From a bacterium (lineage in GTDB: Bacteria; Fidelibacterota; Marinisomatia; Marinisomatales; TCS55): a stretch of 44,000 nt of DNA. The position numbers and the translations under genes are program-made. Shown here in pieces: positions 8,796 to 17,520 of this stretch. The stretch covers positions 1 to 44,000 of the forward strand of contig SGYN01000014.1 in NCBI GenBank assembly GCA_004321715.1. The letters are read 5' to 3'. The notes under the pieces were generated by a model. The model saw only the letters and a program-made list of their open reading frames with translations, was not told where the DNA came from and did not search any database. How positions within the stretch are numbered: position 1 is the first letter of the stretch; the number at the start of each line of letters is the position of its first letter.

Positions 8796-9833
8796 ATGAA
8801 TTTAAATTATACCACATATCGAATAATTTGTTCTCACCCATTTGGGATTTCAAGAAGTACACATGATTTTTATGATATTGTGTACGTTTATATTTCGGAT
8901 GGAGAATATGTTGGTAGAGGAGAAGCAGCACCATCACTTCGATATAATGAATCAACAGATAAAGTAATACATCAATTAGAATCTATAGAAAGTTTAAACA
9001 ATATGACTTTAGATGAAGGAATATTGTGGTGTAAAAAAAATGCGAATAATATTAGCTCTTTAGAAGCCGCGTTAAGTACAGCGTGGTTAGACTTGTTTTC
9101 TTTAAAAAAAGAAAGATCTATATCGGAATTTTTTAATTCAGGCAGTAAAAGGTTAAATACTTCATTTACTATATCAATAGGCGATTTGGAATTAATTCCA
9201 AAGAAAATTGAAGAGGCTAAATCATATAATATTTTAAAAATAAAATTAGGTATAAATGAAGATTATGACAAAAATATAATCAAATTAATACGGGACGAAA
9301 CGGATAAGGTAATACGAGTAGATGCAAATGAAGGTTGGGATCTAGATACCGGGAAAAGAATGTGTCAATGGCTTGCAGATCATAACGTTGAATTTGTAGA
9401 ACAACCGTTTAAGGCTCAAAATTTGGGAGATACCGCTAAATTAAGAGATGTATCTCCGTTACCCTTGATTGCTGATGAAAACAGCATGAAGTCATCAAAT
9501 ATTCCTGATATAGCTCATGCATTCGATGGAATAAATATTAAATTGATGAAGTGTGGTTCTTTATTTGAGGCTAAAAAGATGATTGATGTAGCGCATAAAT
9601 TCGATATGAAAATTATGCTGGGATGTATGGTGGAATCTTCTATTGGTATTACAGCTATGTCGAGTTTATCACCTCAAGTAGATTTTGCAGATTTAGATGG
9701 GAATCTTTTAATCGATAATGATCCATATGTTGGTGTTGAAGTTATTGATGGTAAGCTAAAACTACCCTCTGGTGATGGATTAGGGCTGACCTTAAAACCG
9801 GAGTACAAAAAAGAATTTAATAATTTAAAATGA
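8796..9833 (+). CDS. dipeptide epimerase (enolase superfamily)
   Basis: This is a 345-residue member of the muconate-lactonizing subgroup of the enolase superfamily, closest to L-Ala-D/L-Glu (dipeptide) epimerases that recycle murein peptides. The catalytic lysine pair lies in ILKIKLG (K148, K150), the metal ligands in RVDANEGW (D176), VEQPF (E202) and IADENS (D227), and the opposite-face lysine in INIKLMKCG (K249). The C-terminal LGCMVESSIGI and ADLDGNLL loops are typical of the dipeptide epimerase clade. The ATG at 8796 is preferred to the TTG at 8793. The stop overlaps the next start (ATGA). True substrate specificity varies in this clade (Ala-Glu, hydrophobic or cationic dipeptides) and is not readable here. 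Confidence 0.87.
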   Translation: MNLNYTTYRIICSHPFGISRSTHDFYDIVYVYISDGEYVGRGEAAPSLRYNESTDKVIHQLESIESLNNMTLDEGILWCKKNANNISSLEAALSTAWLDLFSLKKERSISEFFNSGSKRLNTSFTISIGDLELIPKKIEEAKSYNILKIKLGINEDYDKNIIKLIRDETDKVIRVDANEGWDLDTGKRMCQWLADHNVEFVEQPFKAQNLGDTAKLRDVSPLPLIADENSMKSSNIPDIAHAFDGINIKLMKCGSLFEAKKMIDVAHKFDMKIMLGCMVESSIGITAMSSLSPQVDFADLDGNLLIDNDPYVGVEVIDGKLKLPSGDGLGLTLKPEYKKEFNNLK

Positions 9834-10237
9834 AAATATTGGGTATTGAACATATTGGAATAGCAGTTGAAGATACTGAGAATCGTTCACCTTTTTGGGA
9901 ACATGTTTTAGGTATAAACCGCACCACAACTGAAATAGTAGAACATGAAGGTGTTAAAACAGATATTTACAATACAGGAAAAGGGAAAGTAGAACTATTA
10001 AAATCGATATCAGATGACTCAACAATAGAAAAATTCTTGAATAAAAAGGGTGAAGGAATACATCATGTATGTTTTGAAGTGGATAATATAAAACAAGCAA
10101 TAATTGAACTTAAAGAAAAAAATATTTCTATAGTTTCTGAAAATCCATCAATTGGTGCTGAAGGATATAAAATAGTGTTTATTCATCCAAAAAGTACCGG
10201 CGGTGTCTTAGTTGAATTAGCCGAAAAGACTACTTAA
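9830..10237 (+). CDS. mce: methylmalonyl-CoA epimerase
   Basis: This 135-residue vicinal-oxygen-chelate (glyoxalase fold) protein has the features of methylmalonyl-CoA epimerase, which interconverts the 2R and 2S isomers for the mutase in propionate metabolism. The sequence opens with the family pattern ILGIEHIGIAVEDTENRSPFW and contains KVELLKSISDDSTIEKFL, GEGIHHVCFEVDNI and GVLVELAEK. Metal-ligand candidates are H8, the His of GIHHVCF and the Glu of VLVELA. The start overlaps the upstream dipeptide-epimerase stop by 4 bases. The 3' end overlaps the end of the convergent decarboxylase gene by 8 bases. No methylmalonyl-CoA mutase or propionyl-CoA carboxylase lies in the window. Confidence 0.92.
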   Translation: MKILGIEHIGIAVEDTENRSPFWEHVLGINRTTTEIVEHEGVKTDIYNTGKGKVELLKSISDDSTIEKFLNKKGEGIHHVCFEVDNIKQAIIELKEKNISIVSENPSIGAEGYKIVFIHPKSTGGVLVELAEKTT

Positions 10238-11681
10238 TACCGTCCTTTTCCATTCCTTCAGTTGTTTTCAAGATAAATTTCCAAGCATTTACTACATGTT
10301 CCTCAGTCGTATTTGTTTGTCCAATAGAAAACCGTATGGTGTATTTATTATTTAATTTTGTATGAACTAAATACAATGCTCCACTTTTATTTAATTTATT
10401 TAAAAGCAATGTATTGAACTGATCAGATGCTTTATATCGAAAGCAAACTAAATTAAGAACTGTTGGCGCCATTATCTCAAATCTATTATCTTGCATAATT
10501 AGATCTGATAAGATCTTCGCTGCTTTAATGTGTACTCTTATATGCGACTGTATTCCACTAATTCCATAATATCTAATGACGCTCCATAGTTTTAAAGCTC
10601 TAAATCTTCTACCTAGAGGTACTTGCCAATCCCTGTAATCAAAAACGGTATCTAAGTCACTCACCTCCGTTTTTAAATATTCTGGATTAATTGTTAGAGA
10701 CTTAATTAATGCCTCTTTATCCGAAATGTATAAACAACTACAGTCAAAATTCGTTAGTAAAAATTTATGCGGGTTAAAGCAATAACTATCAGCATATTCG
10801 ATACCATCGTTTATAAACTGATATTCTGGACATATTGATGTAGATCCCGCCATCGCAGCATCAACATGAAGCCATATTCCAAATTCATCACATATTTTTC
10901 CAATTTCTTTTAATGGGTCAATTGCTGTACTTGATGTAGTACCAATAGTAGCACAAACAAAAGCAGGGGTTTTTCCATTGTTTATATCATTATTAATTGC
11001 TTCACGTAATTTAATTGGATCCATAGCAAAATTTTGATCCACTTCAATAAGTCTCAAATTTTTACTTCCAATCCCTGCTATTTTTACTGCTTTCTCAATT
11101 GAAGAATGCGCTTCAATTGAAGTATATACTCTCATAGAATCGTCAAATCCACTTTCGTTTATTTTTCCATTAGATATCTTTTCTCTAGCAGCTATAAGCG
11201 CGCAAAGGGTTGCACTAGAAGCGGTATCCTGGATCACTCCTCCTCCAGAAGTGGTAGATTTAAATTTTTTTGGAAGACGAAGCATATCTACGAGCCAATC
11301 CAATACATGGCTTTCCAGTTCGGTACATGCTGGACTAGAAGCCCATAACATTCCTTGAACTCCTAGTCCGCTAGATAATAGATCTCCTAAAATCGCTGGT
11401 CCAGTAGCATTACAGGGAAAGTATGCAAAGAAATTGGGTGATTGCCAATGTGTTATTCCTGGAATAATCTTATCATTCATATCACTTAAAATATTATTAA
11501 AATTTTCGCCATTTTGTGGTGGGCTCTTAGGAAGATTTTTACGCAATTCTCCCGGCTTTATATTTGATAAAACAGGATACGATTCAATATTTTCATAATA
11601 ATCTGCTATCCAGTCGATTACTTTATATCCATTTTCTTTGAATTCTTTTATTGACATATGAATGGTATCTTTATTATTCAT
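10230..11681 (-). CDS. PLP-dependent aromatic-L-amino-acid-type decarboxylase
   Basis: This 483-residue group II pyridoxal-phosphate decarboxylase is closest to the DDC/tryptophan/tyrosine decarboxylase branch. Visible residues are the substrate-pocket HWQSPNFFAYFP (near 78), the PLP-stacking histidine H192 in EAHSSIEKA, D274 in LHVDAAMAGS that pairs with the pyridine nitrogen, and the Schiff-base lysine K306 in CFNPHKFLLTNFDCS. The later WQVPLGRRFRALKLW is also characteristic. It would convert an aromatic amino acid to its amine plus CO2 in the cytosol; which amino acid is unknown. It is transcribed alone, tail-to-tail with mce. About 125 bases separate its start from uvrC, so the two share a divergent promoter region. 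Confidence 0.88.
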   Translation of the reverse strand: MNNKDTIHMSIKEFKENGYKVIDWIADYYENIESYPVLSNIKPGELRKNLPKSPPQNGENFNNILSDMNDKIIPGITHWQSPNFFAYFPCNATGPAILGDLLSSGLGVQGMLWASSPACTELESHVLDWLVDMLRLPKKFKSTTSGGGVIQDTASSATLCALIAAREKISNGKINESGFDDSMRVYTSIEAHSSIEKAVKIAGIGSKNLRLIEVDQNFAMDPIKLREAINNDINNGKTPAFVCATIGTTSSTAIDPLKEIGKICDEFGIWLHVDAAMAGSTSICPEYQFINDGIEYADSYCFNPHKFLLTNFDCSCLYISDKEALIKSLTINPEYLKTEVSDLDTVFDYRDWQVPLGRRFRALKLWSVIRYYGISGIQSHIRVHIKAAKILSDLIMQDNRFEIMAPTVLNLVCFRYKASDQFNTLLLNKLNKSGALYLVHTKLNNKYTIRFSIGQTNTTEEHVVNAWKFILKTTEGMEKDGIK

Positions 11682-11751
11682 AATTATTTTTCCATATTAT
11701 TTATGATTATTGAATTTCTAATAGATTATTTTAAAGGATTATATTAAACAT

Positions 11752-11780
11752 TTGTACATAAAAAAGGGTTGAAATTAAAT
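11752..11780 (+). promoter_or_regulatory. possible sigma-70-type promoter of uvrC
   Basis: TTGTAC at 11752-11757, a 17-base spacer and TTAAAT at 11775-11780 fit a vegetative promoter about 27 bases before the uvrC ATG. The region is so AT-rich that chance matches are common, so this is only a suggestion. Confidence 0.25.
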
Positions 11781-11806
11781 ACTTAAAAAAAAGTAAATTT
11801 TAGAAG

Positions 11807-13651
11807 ATGAATGATTTATTAAATAATAAAGTTAAAAATATTCCCCAAAAGCCAGGTGTATATCAATTTTTAAATGATAAAGGTGAAATTATTTACATTG
11901 GAAAAGCAAAAAATTTACGGGTAAGAGTCCGTTCATATTTCCAGAAAAATAAATATCAGACTCCAAAAAATCAATCAATGATAAAAAGAATTATAGATTT
12001 TGAATGGATAGTTGTTTCATCGGAAGTAGAAGCTTTATTAACAGAAGCTAATTTGATAAAAGAAAACAAACCGCACTATAATATTAATCTTAAAGATGAT
12101 AAATCATTTCCATATATTAGAATTACAAAAGAGCCCTATCCAAGAATCTTTATTACTAGAGAAATTATTAAAGATGGTTCACGGTATTTTGGTCCATATA
12201 CAGATGTGAACGTATTACGAAGATCACTCAAGGCAGTATATAAAATTTTTCCAATTCGTAGTTGTGATTTTATTTTAGATAAAGAAACAATTGAATCTTC
12301 AAAAGTAGATCTTTGCCTTGATTATCATATAAAAAAATGTGAGGGTCCTTGTCAAAACTTGGTTTCACAAGAAAAGTATATTAGAATGATAAAACGAGTG
12401 GTTTCATTTTTACAAGGTAGAACTAGGGAAACCGAATCATATATTAATAATCAAATGTTGAAAGCGGCTAATGATACGAGATACGAAGATGCAGCTACTT
12501 ACAGAGATCAATTACATGCTATTAAAAACTTTAAGAAAAAGCAACGTAAAGTTGCTGCAGATTTTGATGACCGGGATGTTATTTCCCTATCAAGAAAAGA
12601 TAATATGTGCATTAGTGTAATAGTAAGAATACGAAACGGAAGAATTCATAGTAGAGAAAAAATTTCTATGAATATATCAGATGAAACAGATGCGGATATT
12701 GTTGGAATAGTAATTACTCAATTCTATCTTGATTCAGATTTTATACCTAAAGTTCTTAACGTATCAGAAATACCAACTAATAGGGAACAATTAATTAATT
12801 GGTTAAAAGAAAAACGTAATGGGAATGTATCGATAAGAGTACCTATTAAGGGTGATAAGGCGAGAGAGGTTAGATTAGCAGAACAAAATGCAAAGTTATT
12901 ACTAGGAGAATGGATAATTAATAGAACAAAACGTCGAGAATTAATTCCAAAAATGATTCATCAACTACAAGAAGATTTACAACTTAAAATACCTCCTCGT
13001 AGAATTGAAGCATTTGATATATCACACTTGGGAGGGGAAGACACGGTTGCTTCAATGGTTAGTTTTATTGATGGTAAATCAAAAAAATCCGAATACAGAA
13101 AATATAAAATAAAAGGAGTTAATGGTATCGATGACTTTGCTGCAATTAGGGAAGTTGTTTTTCGGAGATACAAAAGATTAAAAGATGAGAAATTAACTTT
13201 TCCAGATCTTATTCTGATTGATGGAGGAAAAGGGCAGTTAAATATGGCTATATCCGCATTAAGAGAACTTGGTTTAGACTATTTATTACTTATTGGTCTA
13301 GCAAAACGTTTAGAAGAAGTTTTTGTTCCAGGAAATTCAGATGCCCAATCAATACCAAAGAATTCTCCTGGTCTAATTTTATTGAGGAAGATCAGGGATG
13401 AAGCTCATCGATTTGCCATCACATATCAAAAACAGAAGAGAAATAAGAAAGTTCAAAAATCAATATTTGATAATATTAAAGGTATGGGTCCAAAAAGAGT
13501 ACAATCTTTATTAAAATCATTTGATGGAATTAAAAATATAGCAGGAGAGAAGGCAAGTGACATTGCTACGAAAGCAAATGTACCACTAAATATTGCTAAA
13601 GAAATACTTTTGCTAGCAAAACAATTTCAAACAAAACAAAAAACTAAGTAA
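11807..13651 (+). CDS. uvrC: excinuclease ABC subunit C
   Basis: UvrC makes both incisions flanking DNA damage in nucleotide excision repair, acting with UvrB. The 614 residues are full length. Domains in order: GIY-YIG nuclease at about 12-95 (GVYQFLNDKGEIIYIGKAK, then the RVRSYF segment), a cysteine-bearing linker near 150-180, the UVR motif that binds UvrB near 205-240 (YEDAATYRDQLHAI), the RNase H-like endonuclease domain from about 385 (IEAFDISHLGGED, then LILIDGGKGQLNMA), and a helix-hairpin-helix pair at the C-terminus (IKGMGPKRVQSLLKSFDGIKNI). All expected motifs are intact. It appears to be a single-gene unit. Confidence 0.97.
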   Translation: MNDLLNNKVKNIPQKPGVYQFLNDKGEIIYIGKAKNLRVRVRSYFQKNKYQTPKNQSMIKRIIDFEWIVVSSEVEALLTEANLIKENKPHYNINLKDDKSFPYIRITKEPYPRIFITREIIKDGSRYFGPYTDVNVLRRSLKAVYKIFPIRSCDFILDKETIESSKVDLCLDYHIKKCEGPCQNLVSQEKYIRMIKRVVSFLQGRTRETESYINNQMLKAANDTRYEDAATYRDQLHAIKNFKKKQRKVAADFDDRDVISLSRKDNMCISVIVRIRNGRIHSREKISMNISDETDADIVGIVITQFYLDSDFIPKVLNVSEIPTNREQLINWLKEKRNGNVSIRVPIKGDKAREVRLAEQNAKLLLGEWIINRTKRRELIPKMIHQLQEDLQLKIPPRRIEAFDISHLGGEDTVASMVSFIDGKSKKSEYRKYKIKGVNGIDDFAAIREVVFRRYKRLKDEKLTFPDLILIDGGKGQLNMAISALRELGLDYLLLIGLAKRLEEVFVPGNSDAQSIPKNSPGLILLRKIRDEAHRFAITYQKQKRNKKVQKSIFDNIKGMGPKRVQSLLKSFDGIKNIAGEKASDIATKANVPLNIAKEILLLAKQFQTKQKTK

Positions 13652-13746
13652 ACTAGCTTTTATAATCGTATTATAACCTTAAGAGTATTGTATTTTCTGT
13701 GATGAATATCAATTATATGTTTATAAAAAACTCGTAGATTACTTTG

Positions 13747-15603
13747 ATGTACTACTTTCGATATCATCTATATGTTTTATTAATAATTAATATTTTATTT
13801 GGACAAGAAATTATTCAAGATAGAATAATTGTTAAAATAGCACCGGATCTTTCACGAGCTGATTTTATTGCCTCTATTGATACAAGTAAGTATGCTATAG
13901 AAAAAGTATTAGTTAAAAGATTGAATATTGTTAGTCTTAAATTAAAAAATGACATGATTGGCTTACCACTAAAAGCTGTAAAAGAATTTCAAAGCAGTCC
14001 TTACATTGATAAAGTGATGCCAGACACAAAAGTATCTCGACGAAATATTCCAGATGATAATCAGTTTGATCAACAATGGGCTCTTCATAATACAGGGCAA
14101 AGTGGCGGTACAATTGATGCAGATATTGATGCAATCGAAGCATGGGATATATCCACAGGTGGTGTTACACCTTTGGGAGACACAATTGTTGTTGCTATAG
14201 TAGATGGGGGTATGTTGTTAACTCATAATGATTTAATTCCTAATCTTTGGACAAATTATGGTGAAATCCCAGGAAATGGGATTGATGATGATAATAATGG
14301 ATATATAGATGATATTCACGGATGGAATGCATATTCGTCAAATGGTTCTATTCCAAGTGATGGACATGGAACTCATGTTGCAGGGATAGTTGGAGCAAAA
14401 GGAAATAATGGTGATTATGTATCTGGTGTAAACTGGGACGTAAAACTAATGGCGCTTGGAGGTTCATCTGGAACTACATCAATAGTTCTAGAAGCATATG
14501 GATATATATTAGATCAGCGTGCGATCTATGATTCTACAGGAGGAACATCAGGCGCATTTGTTGTAGCAACAAATAGTAGTTTTGGAGTAAATAACGCAGA
14601 TTGCAATAGTGCTACATATTCTTTATGGAATGATATGTATAATGCATTAGGTGAATATGGGATTCTAAGTTGTGGTGCAACTATGAATAATAATTCTAAT
14701 GTAGATGTTACAGGAGATGTTCCGACTGGTTGCAATAGTGATTATATGATATCTGTTACTAATACGACCAGAAATGATTCTAAAAATAGTGGTGCTGCTT
14801 ATGGATTAACCACAATAGATCTAGGAGCTCCAGGAACGCAAATTTTATCTACATATACTGGAGGAGGCACATCATCATTATCAGGGACTTCAATGGCTTC
14901 TCCACAAGTTGCTGGAGCAATAGGACTTATTCATTCATCGATGTCATCTGGGCTAGCATCTCTTTTTCGTGCATCTCCAGATCAGGGTGCAATGATTATT
15001 AAACAAATAATATTAGAGGGGACAGACCAGTTATCTTCTCTCAATGGAATTACTGTAAGCGGTGGAAGACTCAATTTATATAATTCTGCAGTTCTAAGTA
15101 TGGAATATTTAGCCGCAGATTCTTTAGACCCAAACCCTATCACAAATCTTACAGCAGATACATCTGAATGGTATCGTGTTAATCTACAATGGAATGATCC
15201 TACAGAACTATTTGGTGGTGATCCAATTCCAAATTTTATGATTGATATTTATAAAGATGAAGAATTTGAAGCATCAGTTTGGTCTGGCGTAGAGTCATAT
15301 ACAGATAATGGATTATCAGCTAATACAGAATATAATTATTCATTAATAACTAGAGTTATTGATACAGATTCGTTGAGTATAGGAGTATCCATTTCTGTTA
15401 CACCAATTGGAGGTAACTGTCAGCCTAGTGATGTTAATGAAGATAATATAGTGAATATTCTTGATGTGATAGAATTATTACGATTTAGTTTAGGTTATTA
15501 TAATCCAACAGATTTAGACTATTGCAAGGCTGATTTGAATTATGATAATGTTCTTGATATCATAGATGTTCTTATGTTAATGGATGTAATACTTGGTGTT
15601 TAA
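13747..15603 (+). CDS. secreted subtilisin-like protease (S8) with C-terminal dockerin
   Basis: This 618-residue exported serine protease starts with a hydrophobic signal peptide (about 1-20, ending LFGQ). A propeptide-like region runs to about 100. The S8 catalytic triad is clear: D153 in VVAIVDGGMLLTHNDL, H207 in SDGHGTHVAGIVGAKG and S382 in SLSGTSMASPQVAGAIGL. An acidic calcium-type loop (GIDDDNNGYIDDIHGW, near 180-193) precedes the histidine. A fibronectin-III-like domain covers about 462-557. The last 57 residues are two dockerin F-hand repeats, DVNEDNIVNILD and DLNYDNVLDIID. I chose the ATG at 13747 over the adjacent TTG. A Rieske protein gene follows 15 bases later. No cohesin partner is seen in the window. 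Confidence 0.92.
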   Translation: MYYFRYHLYVLLIINILFGQEIIQDRIIVKIAPDLSRADFIASIDTSKYAIEKVLVKRLNIVSLKLKNDMIGLPLKAVKEFQSSPYIDKVMPDTKVSRRNIPDDNQFDQQWALHNTGQSGGTIDADIDAIEAWDISTGGVTPLGDTIVVAIVDGGMLLTHNDLIPNLWTNYGEIPGNGIDDDNNGYIDDIHGWNAYSSNGSIPSDGHGTHVAGIVGAKGNNGDYVSGVNWDVKLMALGGSSGTTSIVLEAYGYILDQRAIYDSTGGTSGAFVVATNSSFGVNNADCNSATYSLWNDMYNALGEYGILSCGATMNNNSNVDVTGDVPTGCNSDYMISVTNTTRNDSKNSGAAYGLTTIDLGAPGTQILSTYTGGGTSSLSGTSMASPQVAGAIGLIHSSMSSGLASLFRASPDQGAMIIKQIILEGTDQLSSLNGITVSGGRLNLYNSAVLSMEYLAADSLDPNPITNLTADTSEWYRVNLQWNDPTELFGGDPIPNFMIDIYKDEEFEASVWSGVESYTDNGLSANTEYNYSLITRVIDTDSLSIGVSISVTPIGGNCQPSDVNEDNIVNILDVIELLRFSLGYYNPTDLDYCKADLNYDNVLDIIDVLMLMDVILGV

Positions 15604-15618
15604 ATATTTGGAGAAAAA

Positions 15619-16110
15619 ATGAAAAATAATTCTATTGAAAAAATGCTTGATAACCAATACAGCAGAAGAAAATTTGTAAAAGACACATTAGCTGGATTAG
15701 GAACTATCACAATGGGAAGTTTTATTATAATTAATCAAGCTGGATGTAGCGATAATTCAAACCCCGTTACTCCAAATGGACAAGATTTATCTTTTATAGT
15801 TGATATTTCTTTATCTGAAAATAGTGCATTACAAGAAGTGGGTGGTACTATTGCACTTTTACCTAATCCTATTGACAGTCATGGGATGCTTTTATACAGA
15901 AAGAATGAAGATGTTATCAAGGTTTACAGTAGAAATTGTACCCATGCTAATTGTACTGTGGAAGCATATTCTTCTAATGGAGTTTCAACATGCGCCTGTC
16001 ATGGAAGCAGATTTGATTTGAATGGAAACGTCTTAAATGGACCTGCTGAGAATCCATTAAAGCAATATAGCGCTTCTATCTCTGGAGATATTATTACCAT
16101 TACTTCATAA
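15619..16110 (+). CDS. Tat-exported Rieske [2Fe-2S] protein
   Basis: This 163-residue protein has a twin-arginine signal (YSRRKFVKDTLAGLG at 15-29, then a hydrophobic stretch ending QAGCSD), so it should be folded with its cluster in the cytoplasm and exported. C43 in AGC may be a lipobox cysteine. The Rieske motifs are complete: box I C107-T-H109-A-N-C112 and box II C125-A-C127-H128-G-S. Cluster ligands should be C107, H109, C125 and H128, with C112 and C127 as the disulfide pair, which favours a high-potential Rieske type over dioxygenase ferredoxins. No cytochrome b is adjacent. The next gene, a DUF998-like membrane protein, starts in its stop codon (TAATG) and may be its partner. Confidence 0.9.
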   Translation: MKNNSIEKMLDNQYSRRKFVKDTLAGLGTITMGSFIIINQAGCSDNSNPVTPNGQDLSFIVDISLSENSALQEVGGTIALLPNPIDSHGMLLYRKNEDVIKVYSRNCTHANCTVEAYSSNGVSTCACHGSRFDLNGNVLNGPAENPLKQYSASISGDIITITS

Positions 16111-16817
16111 TGAAAAAATTAGAATATAATATTTTTATAATTTTACCTATAGTTTCAATTATTGTATTTATATCTCTTGTTGCACTAGCTATGATGACAT
16201 ACAATGGAGGAAATGCTATAGATAATTTCAGCAATGGGTATTCATTTTCATTAAATTATTTAAGTGACCTAGGTCGGAACATTGGATACTCCGGTGTGAA
16301 CAATACACTGTCATTTTATAGTTTTAACTTATCATTAATTATTATAGGTATTTCATTCCTTATATATTTCCTGTTTTTACCATCACTGCATAATAAAAGC
16401 TCAATATCATTTCTTTTATCTAGGATAGGAGGGGTGTTTGGATGTTTTGCTAGTATTTGCTTTGCGGGAGTTGGGCTTACTCCATCAGATTTATTTTTTG
16501 ATCTACATGTATTTTTTGCAAACTGGGTCTTTCGATCCATGAGTCTAGCGGTATTTTTTTATTCTTTAACTTTTTTATTGATTAACAGGGACAATGTATT
16601 TTTATCATTAATCTTCTTTTCTAGTGGGCTTATTGTTTTATCGCATATAATTATTGCAGATTTTGATTTTGCTCTATATATGTCTAATCCGCACAATGCA
16701 AAAGTTTTGTCACAAAAAGCTGCTGTTATTGCAATGATATTTATGGTGCCTTTAATGGCAATTATTAATTTAAAACAACTAAATGATCAGAAAATATCAT
16801 TAAGAGTATTTGGATAG
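16110..16817 (+). CDS. DUF998-like multi-pass membrane protein
   Basis: This 235-residue protein has about six hydrophobic segments (near 8-30, 70-90, 103-125, 132-153, 160-182 and 202-222). The loop after the first helix, GYSFSLNYLSDLGR, resembles the family pattern (s.lgNf.SdLG) of DUF998/FrrS-like membrane proteins of unknown function. Its start overlaps the stop of the Rieske gene by one base (TAATG), which suggests coupled translation and possibly electron transfer partnership, but there are no obvious haem-ligand histidine pairs beyond isolated H residues (DLHVFF, VLSHIII, SNPHNAK). It ends 13 bases from the end of a convergent gene. Function is unknown. Confidence 0.7.
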   Translation: MKKLEYNIFIILPIVSIIVFISLVALAMMTYNGGNAIDNFSNGYSFSLNYLSDLGRNIGYSGVNNTLSFYSFNLSLIIIGISFLIYFLFLPSLHNKSSISFLLSRIGGVFGCFASICFAGVGLTPSDLFFDLHVFFANWVFRSMSLAVFFYSLTFLLINRDNVFLSLIFFSSGLIVLSHIIIADFDFALYMSNPHNAKVLSQKAAVIAMIFMVPLMAIINLKQLNDQKISLRVFG

Positions 16818-16830
16818 TAAATTTCTTTAT

Positions 16831-17520
16831 TTACAAAAGTTTCTGAGCGTATCTAAGTCTTCTTTCTTTTAAGTTTAATTCACTTTCCAATAGAAATATT
16901 TTTTTCCTAATTTTATTTATTGAAGATAAATTATTTGGTTTCCCTCTACTTTTTAACTGTTTTAAAATTTGTTTTTGTGCAATAAGATCTTGTTTTTCTA
17001 CCAGAAATTGATTTTTAAGTAAACTATGTATAACTTTTTTCATTTCTAAATATTCTTTAGGATCAAATAATCGAGTTAGGAATACGATTGTTCCATCTGT
17101 ATCAATAATTACATTTCTTGTAACGCCACTATTACGATCTGCAAATAGTGCAAAAATATCTGCTTCTGGATCAAGAGCAATAGGGTAGGTTACTTTTACT
17201 TCTTTCGCAAACTTTTTTACAATCTCTGCAGGCTCATCTCGGTCAATCCCAATTACTTTAATACCAACTTTTTTGTATATTTTCCAGATTTCCTTTTCGA
17301 TATGAGGCATCTCTTCTCTGCAAACAGAACACCAACTTGCAGTAAATTGTAGCATAGTAACATTTCCTAATAGATCTTCACTTTTAATTTGAGATCCATC
17401 AGGAAATTCCATAACAAATTCAGGTATTTTATCTCCAGTTTTAACAATGTATCCTCTCTCATCAGGTATAGAACTATATAAATATGAAATACATAAAAGA
17501 AGGATTATGGTTTTCTTCAT
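16831..17520 (-). CDS. TlpA-like exported thioredoxin-fold protein
   Basis: This 229-residue protein has a signal peptide (MKKTIILLLCISYLYSS) and a TlpA/AhpC-TSA-type thioredoxin domain at about 27-165. The redox motif is W63-C64-S-V-C67 in FTASWCSVCREEMPHI, followed by IGIDRDEP, TYPIALDPEADIF and VTRNVIIDTDG (the cis-proline position is replaced by a threonine-arginine context). TlpA-type proteins reduce disulfides or deliver electrons outside the cytoplasm. The C-terminal 55 residues are charged and helical (KQDLIAQKQILKQLK onward), probably a coiled coil, which is longer than usual. The ATG overlaps the stop of the upstream cystathionine-synthase-like gene by 4 bases, an odd pairing of an exported redox protein with cytosolic sulfur metabolism. 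Confidence 0.87.
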   Translation of the reverse strand: MKKTIILLLCISYLYSSIPDERGYIVKTGDKIPEFVMEFPDGSQIKSEDLLGNVTMLQFTASWCSVCREEMPHIEKEIWKIYKKVGIKVIGIDRDEPAEIVKKFAKEVKVTYPIALDPEADIFALFADRNSGVTRNVIIDTDGTIVFLTRLFDPKEYLEMKKVIHSLLKNQFLVEKQDLIAQKQILKQLKSRGKPNNLSSINKIRKKIFLLESELNLKERRLRYAQKLL

